DNA of 64,000 nucleotides from CAZLHO01 sp964559455 (GTDB lineage: Bacteria > Krumholzibacteriota > Krumholzibacteriia > LZORAL124-64-63): NCBI GenBank assembly GCA_964559455.1, contig CAZLHO010000001.1:1-64000 (forward strand). The letters run 5' to 3'. This document shows positions 43,796 through 51,800 of this stretch, piece after piece; position 1 is the stretch's first letter; every line of letters starts with the position of its first letter. The position numbers and the translations under genes are program-made. The notes under the pieces are model-generated. The model did not search any database. It worked only from the letters and a program-made list of their open reading frames with translations, and was not told where the DNA came from.

Positions 43796-44188
43796 TCAGG
43801 AGCCGCCCTTCCCCCGCAGGCCCTTGACCAGATCGAGGATCTGCCGCAGTTCTCCGCGGACGTGGCTCATCCGATCCTTGGCGTCCATGGCGGCGAAATC
43901 GAGGCTGATCTGCTCGGAGACGTCGGCCACCCGCGCCGCCTCGCGGCGCTTCTGACCCAGCAGCTTGCGGGCGCCGGCGATGCGGTACCCCTCGTCCTGG
44001 AGCAGCTTCTTGATCGCGAGGATCTCGTCGATGTCGCGCCTGCGGTAGGTCCGAGTGCCGGAACGGGCGCGCTTGGGACGCAGGGTGGGGAATTCGCTCT
44101 CCCAGTAGCGCAGCACATGGGGCTCGACGCCCGTATGTTCCGAGACCTCGCGGATCGAATAGTAGAGCTTGTCGGGCAGGTCCGTCAT
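43796..44188 (-). CDS. MerR-family transcriptional regulator
   Basis: 130 residues. N-terminal winged helix YYSIREVSEHTGVEPHVLRYWESEFPTLRPKRARSGTRTYRRRDIDEI is a clear MerR domain, followed by a short coiled coil and an uncharacterised tail with no cysteine or other effector-binding site. The family widely present in FCB and deltaproteobacterial genomes has this length. It ends the DUF512-der-plsY-gpsA-merR run, 40 bases after gpsA. Target and effector unknown. Confidence 0.93.
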   Translation of the reverse strand: MTDLPDKLYYSIREVSEHTGVEPHVLRYWESEFPTLRPKRARSGTRTYRRRDIDEILAIKKLLQDEGYRIAGARKLLGQKRREAARVADVSEQISLDFAAMDAKDRMSHVRGELRQILDLVKGLRGKGGS

Positions 44189-44228
44189 CGTCCGCCTCCC
44201 CCGCGGGGCCGCCGGTAGGCCGGCGCGG

Positions 44229-45239
44229 TCATCGCTCCGCCCGGGGCGCTCTCTCCATCAGGTCGCGCATGGCCTCCCGGGAAGATTTTCCGGAAAATAG
44301 CACATTGTGAACTTCTTGTGTAATGGGAAGTTCAATGGCGTGCTTCGCGCTGAGCTTCAAGGCCGCGACGGTCATCGCCGCTCCTTCGACCACCTGGGCG
44401 GAACCGGCCAGGATGACCTGGGGATCGGTCTCGCCGGTGGCCACGGCCTCGCCGAAGTTGCGGTTCCGGGAATGGCGGCTGGTGCAGGTGGTGATCATGT
44501 CGCCGATGCCGGCGAGGCCGTAGAAGGTCCCGAATTCGCCTCCCAGCGCCACGCCGAGCCGCGAAAGCTCCGCCAGCCCGCGGGTCATCACGGCGCCGCG
44601 GGTGTTGTCACCCATGCCCAGCCCGTCGCAGAGTCCCACGGCGATGGCGATGACGTTCTTGAAGGCAGCGGCGAACTCCACCCCCACCAGGTCGTGGTTC
44701 GTGTAGACGCGGAAATTGGGACCCGAGAGACGGCGCTGGAGGTCGTGCCAGCGCGGGCCCTCGCCGGCCAGGACGACGGCCGTGGGCAGGCGGCGGATCA
44801 CCTCCTCGGCGTGGCTGGGGCCGAGCAGGACGGCCACGGGATGCTCGCCCTCGCCGCGGGCCGCGTCCAGCGCGTCGCTGAGCACGGTGCTCAGGGGGCG
44901 CAGGGTCGTCAGCTCGAAGCCCTTGCTCAGGCAGACGACGGGAACGCCGGCGGGCAGGCGAGCCTCTCCCAAGCGACGGGCTACCTCGCCGACGGCCTGG
45001 CTGGGCAGGACGACGAAAACGGCGTCGGCGCCGGAGACCGCCTCGTCCAGGTCCAGGGTCGCCCGCATCCGCGGCGACAGGATCAGGTCGCCGAAATAGG
45101 CGGGGTTGGTGTGGGTCTCGTCGATGGCGCGGACCTGGTCGGGCTCGATGCCCCAGAGCGCGACCTCGTCCCAGGTCTCGCAGAGGTATTGCCCGAAGGC
45201 CGTGCCCCAACTGCCGGTGCCGAGGATGGCGGCTCGCAT
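44229..45239 (-). CDS. gpsA: glycerol-3-phosphate dehydrogenase [NAD(P)+]
   Basis: 336 residues. NAD motif AILGTGSWGTAFGQYL, catalytic lysine block EFAAAFKNVIAIAVGLCDGLGMGDNTRGA and GLAGIGDMITTCTSRHSRNR are intact. Makes sn-glycerol-3-P from DHAP for phospholipids. Directly downstream of plsY, which uses its product. Confidence 0.98.
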   Translation of the reverse strand: MRAAILGTGSWGTAFGQYLCETWDEVALWGIEPDQVRAIDETHTNPAYFGDLILSPRMRATLDLDEAVSGADAVFVVLPSQAVGEVARRLGEARLPAGVPVVCLSKGFELTTLRPLSTVLSDALDAARGEGEHPVAVLLGPSHAEEVIRRLPTAVVLAGEGPRWHDLQRRLSGPNFRVYTNHDLVGVEFAAAFKNVIAIAVGLCDGLGMGDNTRGAVMTRGLAELSRLGVALGGEFGTFYGLAGIGDMITTCTSRHSRNRNFGEAVATGETDPQVILAGSAQVVEGAAMTVAALKLSAKHAIELPITQEVHNVLFSGKSSREAMRDLMERAPRAER

Positions 45240-45264
45240 GCTTCGCTCCCGGGGAAGGCGTCGT

Positions 45265-45942
45265 CTAGGATCGGGGCGCGTCGTCGTCCGACGGCGGGGC
45301 CTGGGGACCGTCCAGGGGCTTCTCGTTGCCGTCCTGGAGGCGCTGGATATTCGCCCGATGACGGTAGACGACCCAGAGGCAGATGACCAGGGTGAAGATG
45401 AAGATGGTCTTGGAGAACTGAGGCGACTGGTATTCGAAGAAGGCCACCGCCAGGGGCAGGATGGCCGCCGCGCAGAGGCTGGCCGCCGAGACGATCCGGG
45501 TCACGCCCATCACCACGCCGAAGACGACCAGGGTCGCGAGCATGGGATAGGGCGCCAGGACGAAGTAGGCGCCGCAGGTCGTGGCCACCCCCTTGCCGCC
45601 GTGGAAGCCGACGAAGGGGGAAAGGGAATGCCCCATCATGGCCACGAACCCGGCCAGGATGCGCCAGAGATCGCCGGGCAGGTGCAGGGGCAGGCTCCGG
45701 CCCTCGGGCCAGTTCGCGACCACGACCGACGCCAGCAGCACCGCCAGGGCGCCCTTGGCCATGTCCAAGGCCAGGGCCAGCACGCCCCACCAGGGCCCCA
45801 GATTCCGGAAGACGTTCGTGGCGCCGAGATTGCCGCTGCCGTGCCGCCGCAGATCGATGCCGCGGACGCGCTTGCCGATGATGAAGCTGAAGGGGATCGC
45901 ACCGAGCAGGTAGGCGGCGATCAGGACCGGGATGAATTCCAT
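45265..45942 (-). CDS. plsY: glycerol-3-phosphate acyltransferase PlsY
   Basis: 225 residues, about six membrane helices. LLGAIPFSFIIGK, the HGSGNLGATNVFRNLG substrate loop and the FHGGKGVATT motif are conserved. Transfers acyl from acyl-phosphate to glycerol-3-P at the inner membrane. The C-terminal 20 residues (QAPPSDDDAPRS) are an extra hydrophilic tail. 25 bases before gpsA. Confidence 0.97.
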   Translation of the reverse strand: MEFIPVLIAAYLLGAIPFSFIIGKRVRGIDLRRHGSGNLGATNVFRNLGPWWGVLALALDMAKGALAVLLASVVVANWPEGRSLPLHLPGDLWRILAGFVAMMGHSLSPFVGFHGGKGVATTCGAYFVLAPYPMLATLVVFGVVMGVTRIVSAASLCAAAILPLAVAFFEYQSPQFSKTIFIFTLVICLWVVYRHRANIQRLQDGNEKPLDGPQAPPSDDDAPRS

Positions 45943-45976
45943 GTCTTTCCCTCCTGCGTCGTCGCAGGCCGGACCG

Positions 45977-47299
45977 TCAGCGCGGCTGCCGATGCGCCTT
46001 GAGCTTGATGAAGATCCGGTTGCCCGTGAAGCCGTAGGTCGAGCGCAACTGGTTGTTCAGGAAGCGCAGGAAATTCCGCGCGAAGAAGTGCGTCTGGTTG
46101 ACCGAGAGCACGAAGGTGGGCGGCGCGGTCTCGGCCTGGGTCGCGAAGTAGATCTTGCCCGTCCCCCCCGACTGGAAGCGCGGCGCCTGGCGCTTGACCG
46201 TCTCGGCGATGAAGCGGTTCAGCTCGGCGGTCTCGATGCGCTTGTTGCGTTCCTCGTGCACCTTCCAGACCGTCTCGATCAGGCGGCCGCTGCGCTGGCG
46301 GGTCAGCGCGCTCAGGGTGAACCAGGGCGCGTAGGTCAGGAAGGGCACCTCGTCGCAGAACTTCTCCCAGACCTCGGTGTGCGTGTTCGTCTCGCGTTCG
46401 ACGAGGTCCCACTTGTTGAAGGCGACGATCACGCCCTTGCCGCTGTCGTGGATCAGTCCGGCGATCTTCGCGTCCTGCTCGACGGTGCCGGCGCTGGCGT
46501 CGACCATCAGCACCGCCACGTCGCAGGCCTCGAGCGCGCGCACGGTGCGCATGTTGCTGAAGGTCTCGACGGCTTCCTTCACCCGGGACTTGCGGCGCAG
46601 ACCCGCGGTGTCGATCAGGCGGATCACCTTGCCGTGCCAGCGCAGATCGGTGTGGACGGCGTCCCGGGTCGTGCCGGGGATGTCGCTGACCAGGGATTCG
46701 CGGCGGCCGACGAGCAGGTTCAGCAGGCTGGACTTGCCCACGTTGGGGCGGCCCAGGATGGCCACCCTGCAGTCGCAGGGGGGCTCCGGGACGGGGGCCG
46801 GGAAGCCGGCGATGACCCGGTCGAGCAGGTCGCCGATGTTGTGGCCGTGCAGCGCGCTGATCGCGATCGGATCGCCCAGGCCCAGACCATAGAACTCGGA
46901 GGCGCTCAAGCGCTGGTGGTCCTTCTCGACCTTGTTCACGGCCACGACGACCGGCTTGCCGGAGCGGCGCAGGTGGGCGGCGATCGCGTCGTCCCAGGTC
47001 GACAGCCCGCCGGAGCCGTCGACCATGAAGATCACCGCGTCGGCCTCGGCGATGGCGTCGTGGGCGATCTCGGTGACCAGGGCGTCGTAGCGCGAGACCT
47101 CTTCGCCGAAGGGCACGATGCCGCCGGTGTCCAGCAGCAGGAAGGCGTGGCCGCCCCAGTCGGTGGACTCGGCCAGGCGGTCGCGGGTGACGCCGGGGGT
47201 TTCGTGCACGACGGCGCGGCGCTGTCCGATGATGCGGTTGAACAGCGTGGACTTGCCGACGTTGGGCCGGCCGACGATGACGACGGTGCGCGTGGACAA
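45977..47299 (-). CDS. der: ribosome-associated GTPase Der (EngA), TTG start
   Basis: 440 residues from TTG 47299. AGGAGGG sits 8 bases upstream, and the start gives STRTVVIVGRPNVGKSTLFNR; a longer frame from 47404 adds 35 unsupported residues. Two tandem GTPase domains are seen, G1 GRPNVGKST near residue 9 and again GRPNVGKSS in the second domain (after AILGRPN). NKxD motifs (NKVEKD, NKWDLV) and a C-terminal KH-like domain complete it. Required for late 50S ribosome assembly. Confidence 0.97.
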   Translation of the reverse strand: MSTRTVVIVGRPNVGKSTLFNRIIGQRRAVVHETPGVTRDRLAESTDWGGHAFLLLDTGGIVPFGEEVSRYDALVTEIAHDAIAEADAVIFMVDGSGGLSTWDDAIAAHLRRSGKPVVVAVNKVEKDHQRLSASEFYGLGLGDPIAISALHGHNIGDLLDRVIAGFPAPVPEPPCDCRVAILGRPNVGKSSLLNLLVGRRESLVSDIPGTTRDAVHTDLRWHGKVIRLIDTAGLRRKSRVKEAVETFSNMRTVRALEACDVAVLMVDASAGTVEQDAKIAGLIHDSGKGVIVAFNKWDLVERETNTHTEVWEKFCDEVPFLTYAPWFTLSALTRQRSGRLIETVWKVHEERNKRIETAELNRFIAETVKRQAPRFQSGGTGKIYFATQAETAPPTFVLSVNQTHFFARNFLRFLNNQLRSTYGFTGNRIFIKLKAHRQPR

Positions 47300-47378
47300 A
47301 AAGAAAGCCCTCCTGATCGGGACGGCCTCGGCGCGGCGTACGGATAGCGCGGGCGCGGAGCCCGAGTCGTTGCGCAAG

Positions 47379-48740
47379 CTAGCCGATGCCGCACCAGAAG
47401 TCAACCAGACCCTCGTCCTCGTCCGGAGACAGCAGGCGATGGGGCTGGCCGGCGGCGATGTCCGCCAGTTCCATATCGTCCAGGGTCAGCCCGTCGCTGT
47501 TGAACATCCGCGGCGGCAACAGGATCGTCCGCGTCGGTTCGGCGGGCAAATCGGCCAGGGCCCGCCGGACGTCGCCGCCGCTGAGCAGGCCGGCCACGGT
47601 CACCGAGGCCCCGTAGAATTCGTTGTCCACCGGAACGACCTCGATCGCGGGCAGCCCGGGACGTTGCAGGACCGACAGCAGCGCGCGGTCGAAGGCGCGT
47701 GCGGCGAGGCGGCCGGTGAGCAGGGTCAGCGGGACGACGGGCCCCGCTCCCCGCTCCAGGACGGCGTCCAGGTCATCGGACCAGGCCTCGGCCAGGGCCG
47801 TGGTCAGCCCGATGCCGTTGTCGACCTGCGGGAAATCCTCGTAGTCGGCGGCGGCCGGGAAGGGCGCGTCGGCCAGCAGGTAGAACTCGTCGCTCAGGTG
47901 CACGAAGGCGGCTCCGCGTTCCCGGCGCAGACGCTCCCGCCAGGCCTCGACCTGGGCCACGACGTCGCGGGCGATCGCGGGCGTCACCGGATCGAGGCGG
48001 GTCAGGCCCTCGCGATGCGCCGACAGCCCCACGGGGACGACGGCCAACGAGGCGACGCCGGGGTGCAGGGAGGCCAGGTCGGCGATGCTGCCGTCGAGCA
48101 CGGCGCCGTCGTTCCAGCCCGGGCAGAGCACGATCTGGGTGTGGATCTCGATCCCGTTCTCGGCCAGTTCGCCCAGGATCGCCATCACGTCGTGGCGCTT
48201 GCGGATGCCGAGCATCCGGGTGCGCACCTCGATGTCGGTGGCGTGGACCGATACGTAGAGCGGCGACATGTGCTGGCTGATCACCCGCTCGATGCCGGCG
48301 CGGCCGATCGAGGTCAGGGTGATGTAGTTGCCGTAGAGGAAGCTTAGGCGGTGGTCCTCGTCCTTCACGTAGATCGTCGGCCGCATGCCGGAGGGATTCT
48401 GGTCGATGAAGCAGAAGACGCAGTCGCAGGCGCAGGTCTTGAATTCCAGCGCGGCGAAGCAGCCCATGACGGCGTTGAGGTCTGCGGGGCCCAGGCGGAT
48501 CTCGGTCTTCTCCGCCAGATCGGGGTGGGCGCAGGCCTCGGCGGCGCGGCGCACGGTCAGGGTCATCCGCTCGCCGCGGGGCATGTAGAAGTAGAGATCG
48601 AGCATATCCTCGACCGGCTGCCCGTCCACCGCCGTCACGCAGTCGCCCGGCCGCCAGTCGTGGCGGCGGTCGAGAGGCGGCGGAAAGGGCTTGACCAGCT
48701 GGATCACCTGCGGCTCCCGTTGCTGTGTCGCCCGCGACAT
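47379..48740 (-). CDS. DUF512-family radical SAM protein with N-terminal PDZ
   Basis: 453 residues. PDZ-like N-terminus (WRPGDCVTAVDGQPVEDMLDLYFY), then the cysteine motif CACDCVFCFIDQNPSGMRPTIYVKDEDHRLSF. This motif is characteristic of the DUF512/radical SAM family found next to der in Clostridia and Cyanobacteria. The C-terminal DUF512 part contains GIGLTTALAEAW and VPVDNEFYGASVTVAGLLSGGDV. Enzymatic function unknown; the conserved position beside der suggests a ribosome-linked or envelope-linked role. It precedes der by 79 bases. Confidence 0.92.
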   Translation of the reverse strand: MSRATQQREPQVIQLVKPFPPPLDRRHDWRPGDCVTAVDGQPVEDMLDLYFYMPRGERMTLTVRRAAEACAHPDLAEKTEIRLGPADLNAVMGCFAALEFKTCACDCVFCFIDQNPSGMRPTIYVKDEDHRLSFLYGNYITLTSIGRAGIERVISQHMSPLYVSVHATDIEVRTRMLGIRKRHDVMAILGELAENGIEIHTQIVLCPGWNDGAVLDGSIADLASLHPGVASLAVVPVGLSAHREGLTRLDPVTPAIARDVVAQVEAWRERLRRERGAAFVHLSDEFYLLADAPFPAAADYEDFPQVDNGIGLTTALAEAWSDDLDAVLERGAGPVVPLTLLTGRLAARAFDRALLSVLQRPGLPAIEVVPVDNEFYGASVTVAGLLSGGDVRRALADLPAEPTRTILLPPRMFNSDGLTLDDMELADIAAGQPHRLLSPDEDEGLVDFWCGIG

Positions 48741-48798
48741 GAGGGCGGCTTCCAGAATCTAGCGGACAAGGACGGCGACGGCAACGTCGCCGACGACG

Positions 48799-48831
48799 AA
48801 AAAGGCGGGCCGGACAGAGGTCCGGCCCGCC
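48799..48831 (-). terminator. terminator of tRNA-Gly
   Basis: Perfect 12-bp stem GGCGGGCCGGAC/GTCCGGCCCGCC with AGAG loop; five T follow on the - strand. Confidence 0.9.
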
Positions 48832-48845
48832 CGGGATATTCTTTC

Positions 48846-48921
48846 TGGAGCGGGCTACGAGGCTCGAACTCGCGACCCCCAGCTTGGGAAGCTGATGCTC
48901 TACCAACTGAGCTAAGCCCGC
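48846..48921 (-). tRNA. tRNA-Gly (anticodon CCC)
   Basis: On the - strand: acceptor GCGGGCT/AGCCCGC, D stem GCTC/GAGC, anticodon stem TCAGC/GCTGG around TTCCCAA giving CCC, T arm GCGAG/CTCGT, discriminator T and encoded CCA. Confidence 0.96.
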
Positions 48922-48934
48922 TCCGTGAGGGCTA

Positions 48935-48963
48935 AGCTAACTCCGGTCGCGGCCCGGTGTCAA
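48935..48963 (-). promoter_or_regulatory. promoter of tRNA-Gly
   Basis: On the - strand TTGACA (48963-48958, containing the miaA stop), 17-base spacer, TTAGCT (48940-48935), 13 bases to the tRNA. Identical boxes and spacing to the tRNA-Val promoter. Confidence 0.75.
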
Positions 48964-49913
48964 GGCGACGACGGCGGCCGCGCCGCCAGGGCGTCGGCGA
49001 CCAGCCGGGCGAGCAGATCCGACACCGCGGGGTCCCCGGGCTCTCCCCCGCCGACGGTCGGCACGGCCCGGAACCAGGTCCGCTGACGCTTGGCGTACTG
49101 GGCGGTGCGCAGCACGATCTCGTCGCGCGCGGCGGCCAGGTCCAGCTCCCCCCGCAGGTGGCGGACCAGCTGGATGTAGCCCAGGGTCGCCAAACCCGGC
49201 GTCGTGTCGGCGTGGGCCTCGCGCAGCGCCGCGACCTCGTCCAGCCAGCCGGCGGCGAGCATGGCGTCGGTGCGTCCGGCGATGCGCGCGCGCAACGCCT
49301 CCCGCGGCCGATCCACGCGGATGACGGGGAAGTCCAGGCCCAAGGCGGGGTCGGGCCGCTGTTCGGCGGCCAGTTCGGACATGGTGCGGCCGCTGAGGGC
49401 CAGGATCTCCAGGGCGCGGCGGTTGCGATAGGCGTCGCCGGCGGGGATGCGGCGGGCGCTGTCCGGATCGGCTTCAGCCAGACGGGAACGGACCGCGTCG
49501 TCGTCGAGCGGGGCCAGCTCGCCGCGGATCGTTTCGAGTCGTTCGGCGTCCTCGGGCAGCCGGAAGAAGCCGGTGCTCACCGCCTTGAGGTACATGCCCG
49601 CGCCGCCGACCAGCAGGGGCGCGGCGCCGCGGGCGCGGATCTCGCCGAAGAGCCGCACGAAATCGGCGCGGAAGCGCTGGGCCGAGTAGCGCTTTTCGGG
49701 CTCCAGGAAGTCGATCAGGTGGTGCGGGCAGGCGGCGCGTTCCGCGGCCGAAGGCTGGGCGGTGCCGAGGCGCAGCCCTCGATAGACCTGGCGGCTGTCC
49801 AGGCTGACGACCTCGATCGGCAGGCGTCGCGCCAGCTCCAGGACCAGCGCCGTCTTGCCGGTCGCCGTGGGCCCGACCAGGACGGGGCAGAGGGGACGCG
49901 GCGGCTCGGCCAC
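48960..49913 (-). CDS. miaA: tRNA dimethylallyltransferase
   Basis: 317 residues from GTG 49913. P-loop VGPTATGKTALVLEL, DSRQVYRGLRLGTAQPSAAE and PLLVGGAGMYLKAV are signature motifs; RRALEILALSGRT and the C-terminal RTAQYAKRQRTWFR are present. Adds the isopentenyl group to A37 of tRNAs reading UNN codons. MiaB, encoded at 59623-60957 on the same strand, then methylthiolates the product. Starts 3 bases after mutL. Confidence 0.97.
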   Translation of the reverse strand: MAEPPRPLCPVLVGPTATGKTALVLELARRLPIEVVSLDSRQVYRGLRLGTAQPSAAERAACPHHLIDFLEPEKRYSAQRFRADFVRLFGEIRARGAAPLLVGGAGMYLKAVSTGFFRLPEDAERLETIRGELAPLDDDAVRSRLAEADPDSARRIPAGDAYRNRRALEILALSGRTMSELAAEQRPDPALGLDFPVIRVDRPREALRARIAGRTDAMLAAGWLDEVAALREAHADTTPGLATLGYIQLVRHLRGELDLAAARDEIVLRTAQYAKRQRTWFRAVPTVGGGEPGDPAVSDLLARLVADALAARPPSSP

Positions 49914-49916
49914 GGC

Positions 49917-51689
49917 TCAGCTCCTTCCGAAGCGCTTCTCGAGTTCGGCCAGGGTGAACTGGATCAGCGTGGGCCGGCCGTGCGGGCACGAAAGCGGCAG
50001 GTCGGTGGCGAAGAGCCTGTCGACCAGGTTCTGCATCTCGGGCAAGGTCAGCAGGGCCCCCGCGCGGATGGCGCCGTGGCAGGCGAAGCTGGCCAGCAGC
50101 GCCTCGTCGTCGGCGTTGGGATCGTCGCGCCCCTCCCCCAGGTCGTCCAGGATGTCCCGCAGCAGGCGTCCGTCCTCCCAGTTCCGCAGCGAAGACGGGA
50201 TGCCCTGCACGAGCACGGACTGCCCGCCGAAGGGCTGGATCACGAAACCCAGTTCGCCCAGCCTCTCCTTGTGGATCTGGAAGGCCTGCACCTGATCCGG
50301 GGTCAGCTCCATGTGCACGGGGAAGAGCAGCTGCTGGACGGGGATGGCGTAGGCGCCTTCGGCCAGGGCCCGCTTGGCCTCGTTGTAGAGGATCCTCTCG
50401 TGGCTGTTGTGCTGGTCGATCAGCACGAGTCCGCCCTTGATCTGGGTCAGGATGTAGGTGCGATGGAGCTGCCAGAAGGGGGCCGAACGCAGGGGGGCGT
50501 CCTCGGCCACGGGACCGTCGGCGTCGGCGGGCTCCGCCGGGACGGATGCCGCGGCGCCGAAGAGGCGACCCTGGCCGGAATCGTCGTCGCCGCTCCCGAA
50601 ATGATGCCGCAGGTAGTCCCCTTCGGCTGCGGCCAGGCCGGCCAGCGCCGCCGGGAGATCCGGAGTCGCGGTGGGACGGGGGGCGTCGCGCAGTCCCAAC
50701 CCGTCCCGCAACGCCCCGAGCACCAGCGAGAAGACGCTGCGCTCGAGCAGCAGACGGACCTCGGTCTTGGCCGGGTGCACGTTGACGTCGACCTCGGGCG
50801 CCGGCACCTCGATGAAGAGCACGACCGCCGGGTGCCGGCCGGGCGGGACGCTCTCGCGGTAGGCCTGGAAGACGGCCTGGGCCAGGGCCGGGCTGCGCAC
50901 GGGCCGGCGGTTCACATAAAGGTACTGCTGGGTCCGGTTGGGACGGGTGTAGGTCGGCTTCGAGGCCAGGCCGCCGACGGCGATCCCTCCCTCTTCCCTG
51001 GAGAAGCGGGCCAGGTGCGCCGTCACCTCGCCGCCGAGGACGTCGCGCACCCGGTCGGTGAGCGATTCGACGGGCGGCAGGTCGAGCACCGTCTCGCCGT
51101 CGCAGACCAGCCGCCAGCGCACCTCGGGATGGGCCAGGGCGACGGCGGTGACGACGCCGACGATGGCCTTGCGCTCGGCCGGCGGGGTCTTCAGGTACTT
51201 GCGCCGGGCGGGCACGTTGAAGAAGAGATCCTCGACGGTGATCGTGGTGCCAGGATTGCGGGGGGCCGGTTCGCGCCGCTCGTGGACGCCGCCGGTCAAG
51301 CGGATCAGCCCGCCGAACTCCTCGTCGGCCACGCGCGAGACCAGGGTCACGCGGCTGACCGAGGCGATGCTCGCCAGGGCCTCGCCGCGGAATCCGAAGG
51401 TGCCGACCTGCGTGATGTCCGCGGCCGAGACGATCTTGCTGGTGGCGTGACGCTCGAAGGCCAGGGGCAGTTCGCGGAAGTGGATGCCGTGGCCGTCGTC
51501 CTCGACCGTCAGGGCGGCGGTCCCGCCCTCGTCGGCCTGGATGCGGATGCTGCCGGCGCCGGCGTCCAGAGCGTTCTCGACGAGCTCCTTCACCACCGAC
51601 GCAGGCCGTTCGATCACCTCGCCGGCGGCGATGCGGTCGATCGACGCGTTGTCGAGTACGCGGATCATCCTCTGCGAGACTTCGCCCAT
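49917..51689 (-). CDS. mutL: DNA mismatch repair protein MutL
   Basis: 590 residues from ATG 51689 with GGAAGG upstream. GHKL ATPase: IAAGEVIERPASVVKELVENALDAGA, DDGHGI and TFGFRGEALASI. The C-terminal dimerisation/endonuclease domain has DQHNSHERILYNE where endonuclease-type MutL has DQHA(x)2E(x)4E. The A is N and the last Glu is shifted by one position. ACHGAIRAG, CPHGRPT and the terminal FGRS remain. Whether it still nicks DNA is uncertain. Downstream of mutS with one gene between them and upstream of miaA. Confidence 0.96.
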   Translation of the reverse strand: MGEVSQRMIRVLDNASIDRIAAGEVIERPASVVKELVENALDAGAGSIRIQADEGGTAALTVEDDGHGIHFRELPLAFERHATSKIVSAADITQVGTFGFRGEALASIASVSRVTLVSRVADEEFGGLIRLTGGVHERREPAPRNPGTTITVEDLFFNVPARRKYLKTPPAERKAIVGVVTAVALAHPEVRWRLVCDGETVLDLPPVESLTDRVRDVLGGEVTAHLARFSREEGGIAVGGLASKPTYTRPNRTQQYLYVNRRPVRSPALAQAVFQAYRESVPPGRHPAVVLFIEVPAPEVDVNVHPAKTEVRLLLERSVFSLVLGALRDGLGLRDAPRPTATPDLPAALAGLAAAEGDYLRHHFGSGDDDSGQGRLFGAAASVPAEPADADGPVAEDAPLRSAPFWQLHRTYILTQIKGGLVLIDQHNSHERILYNEAKRALAEGAYAIPVQQLLFPVHMELTPDQVQAFQIHKERLGELGFVIQPFGGQSVLVQGIPSSLRNWEDGRLLRDILDDLGEGRDDPNADDEALLASFACHGAIRAGALLTLPEMQNLVDRLFATDLPLSCPHGRPTLIQFTLAELEKRFGRS

Positions 51690-51800
51690 GGATCCTTCCC
51701 GGGTGTCGGGGCCGCCGTGGTGACGAGGCCCCAAGATAACGCGGGCCGCGGCGTATCGTCAACGTCGCGGCCCGCTCTCCTCGTCGTGGGGGCGAGGAAA

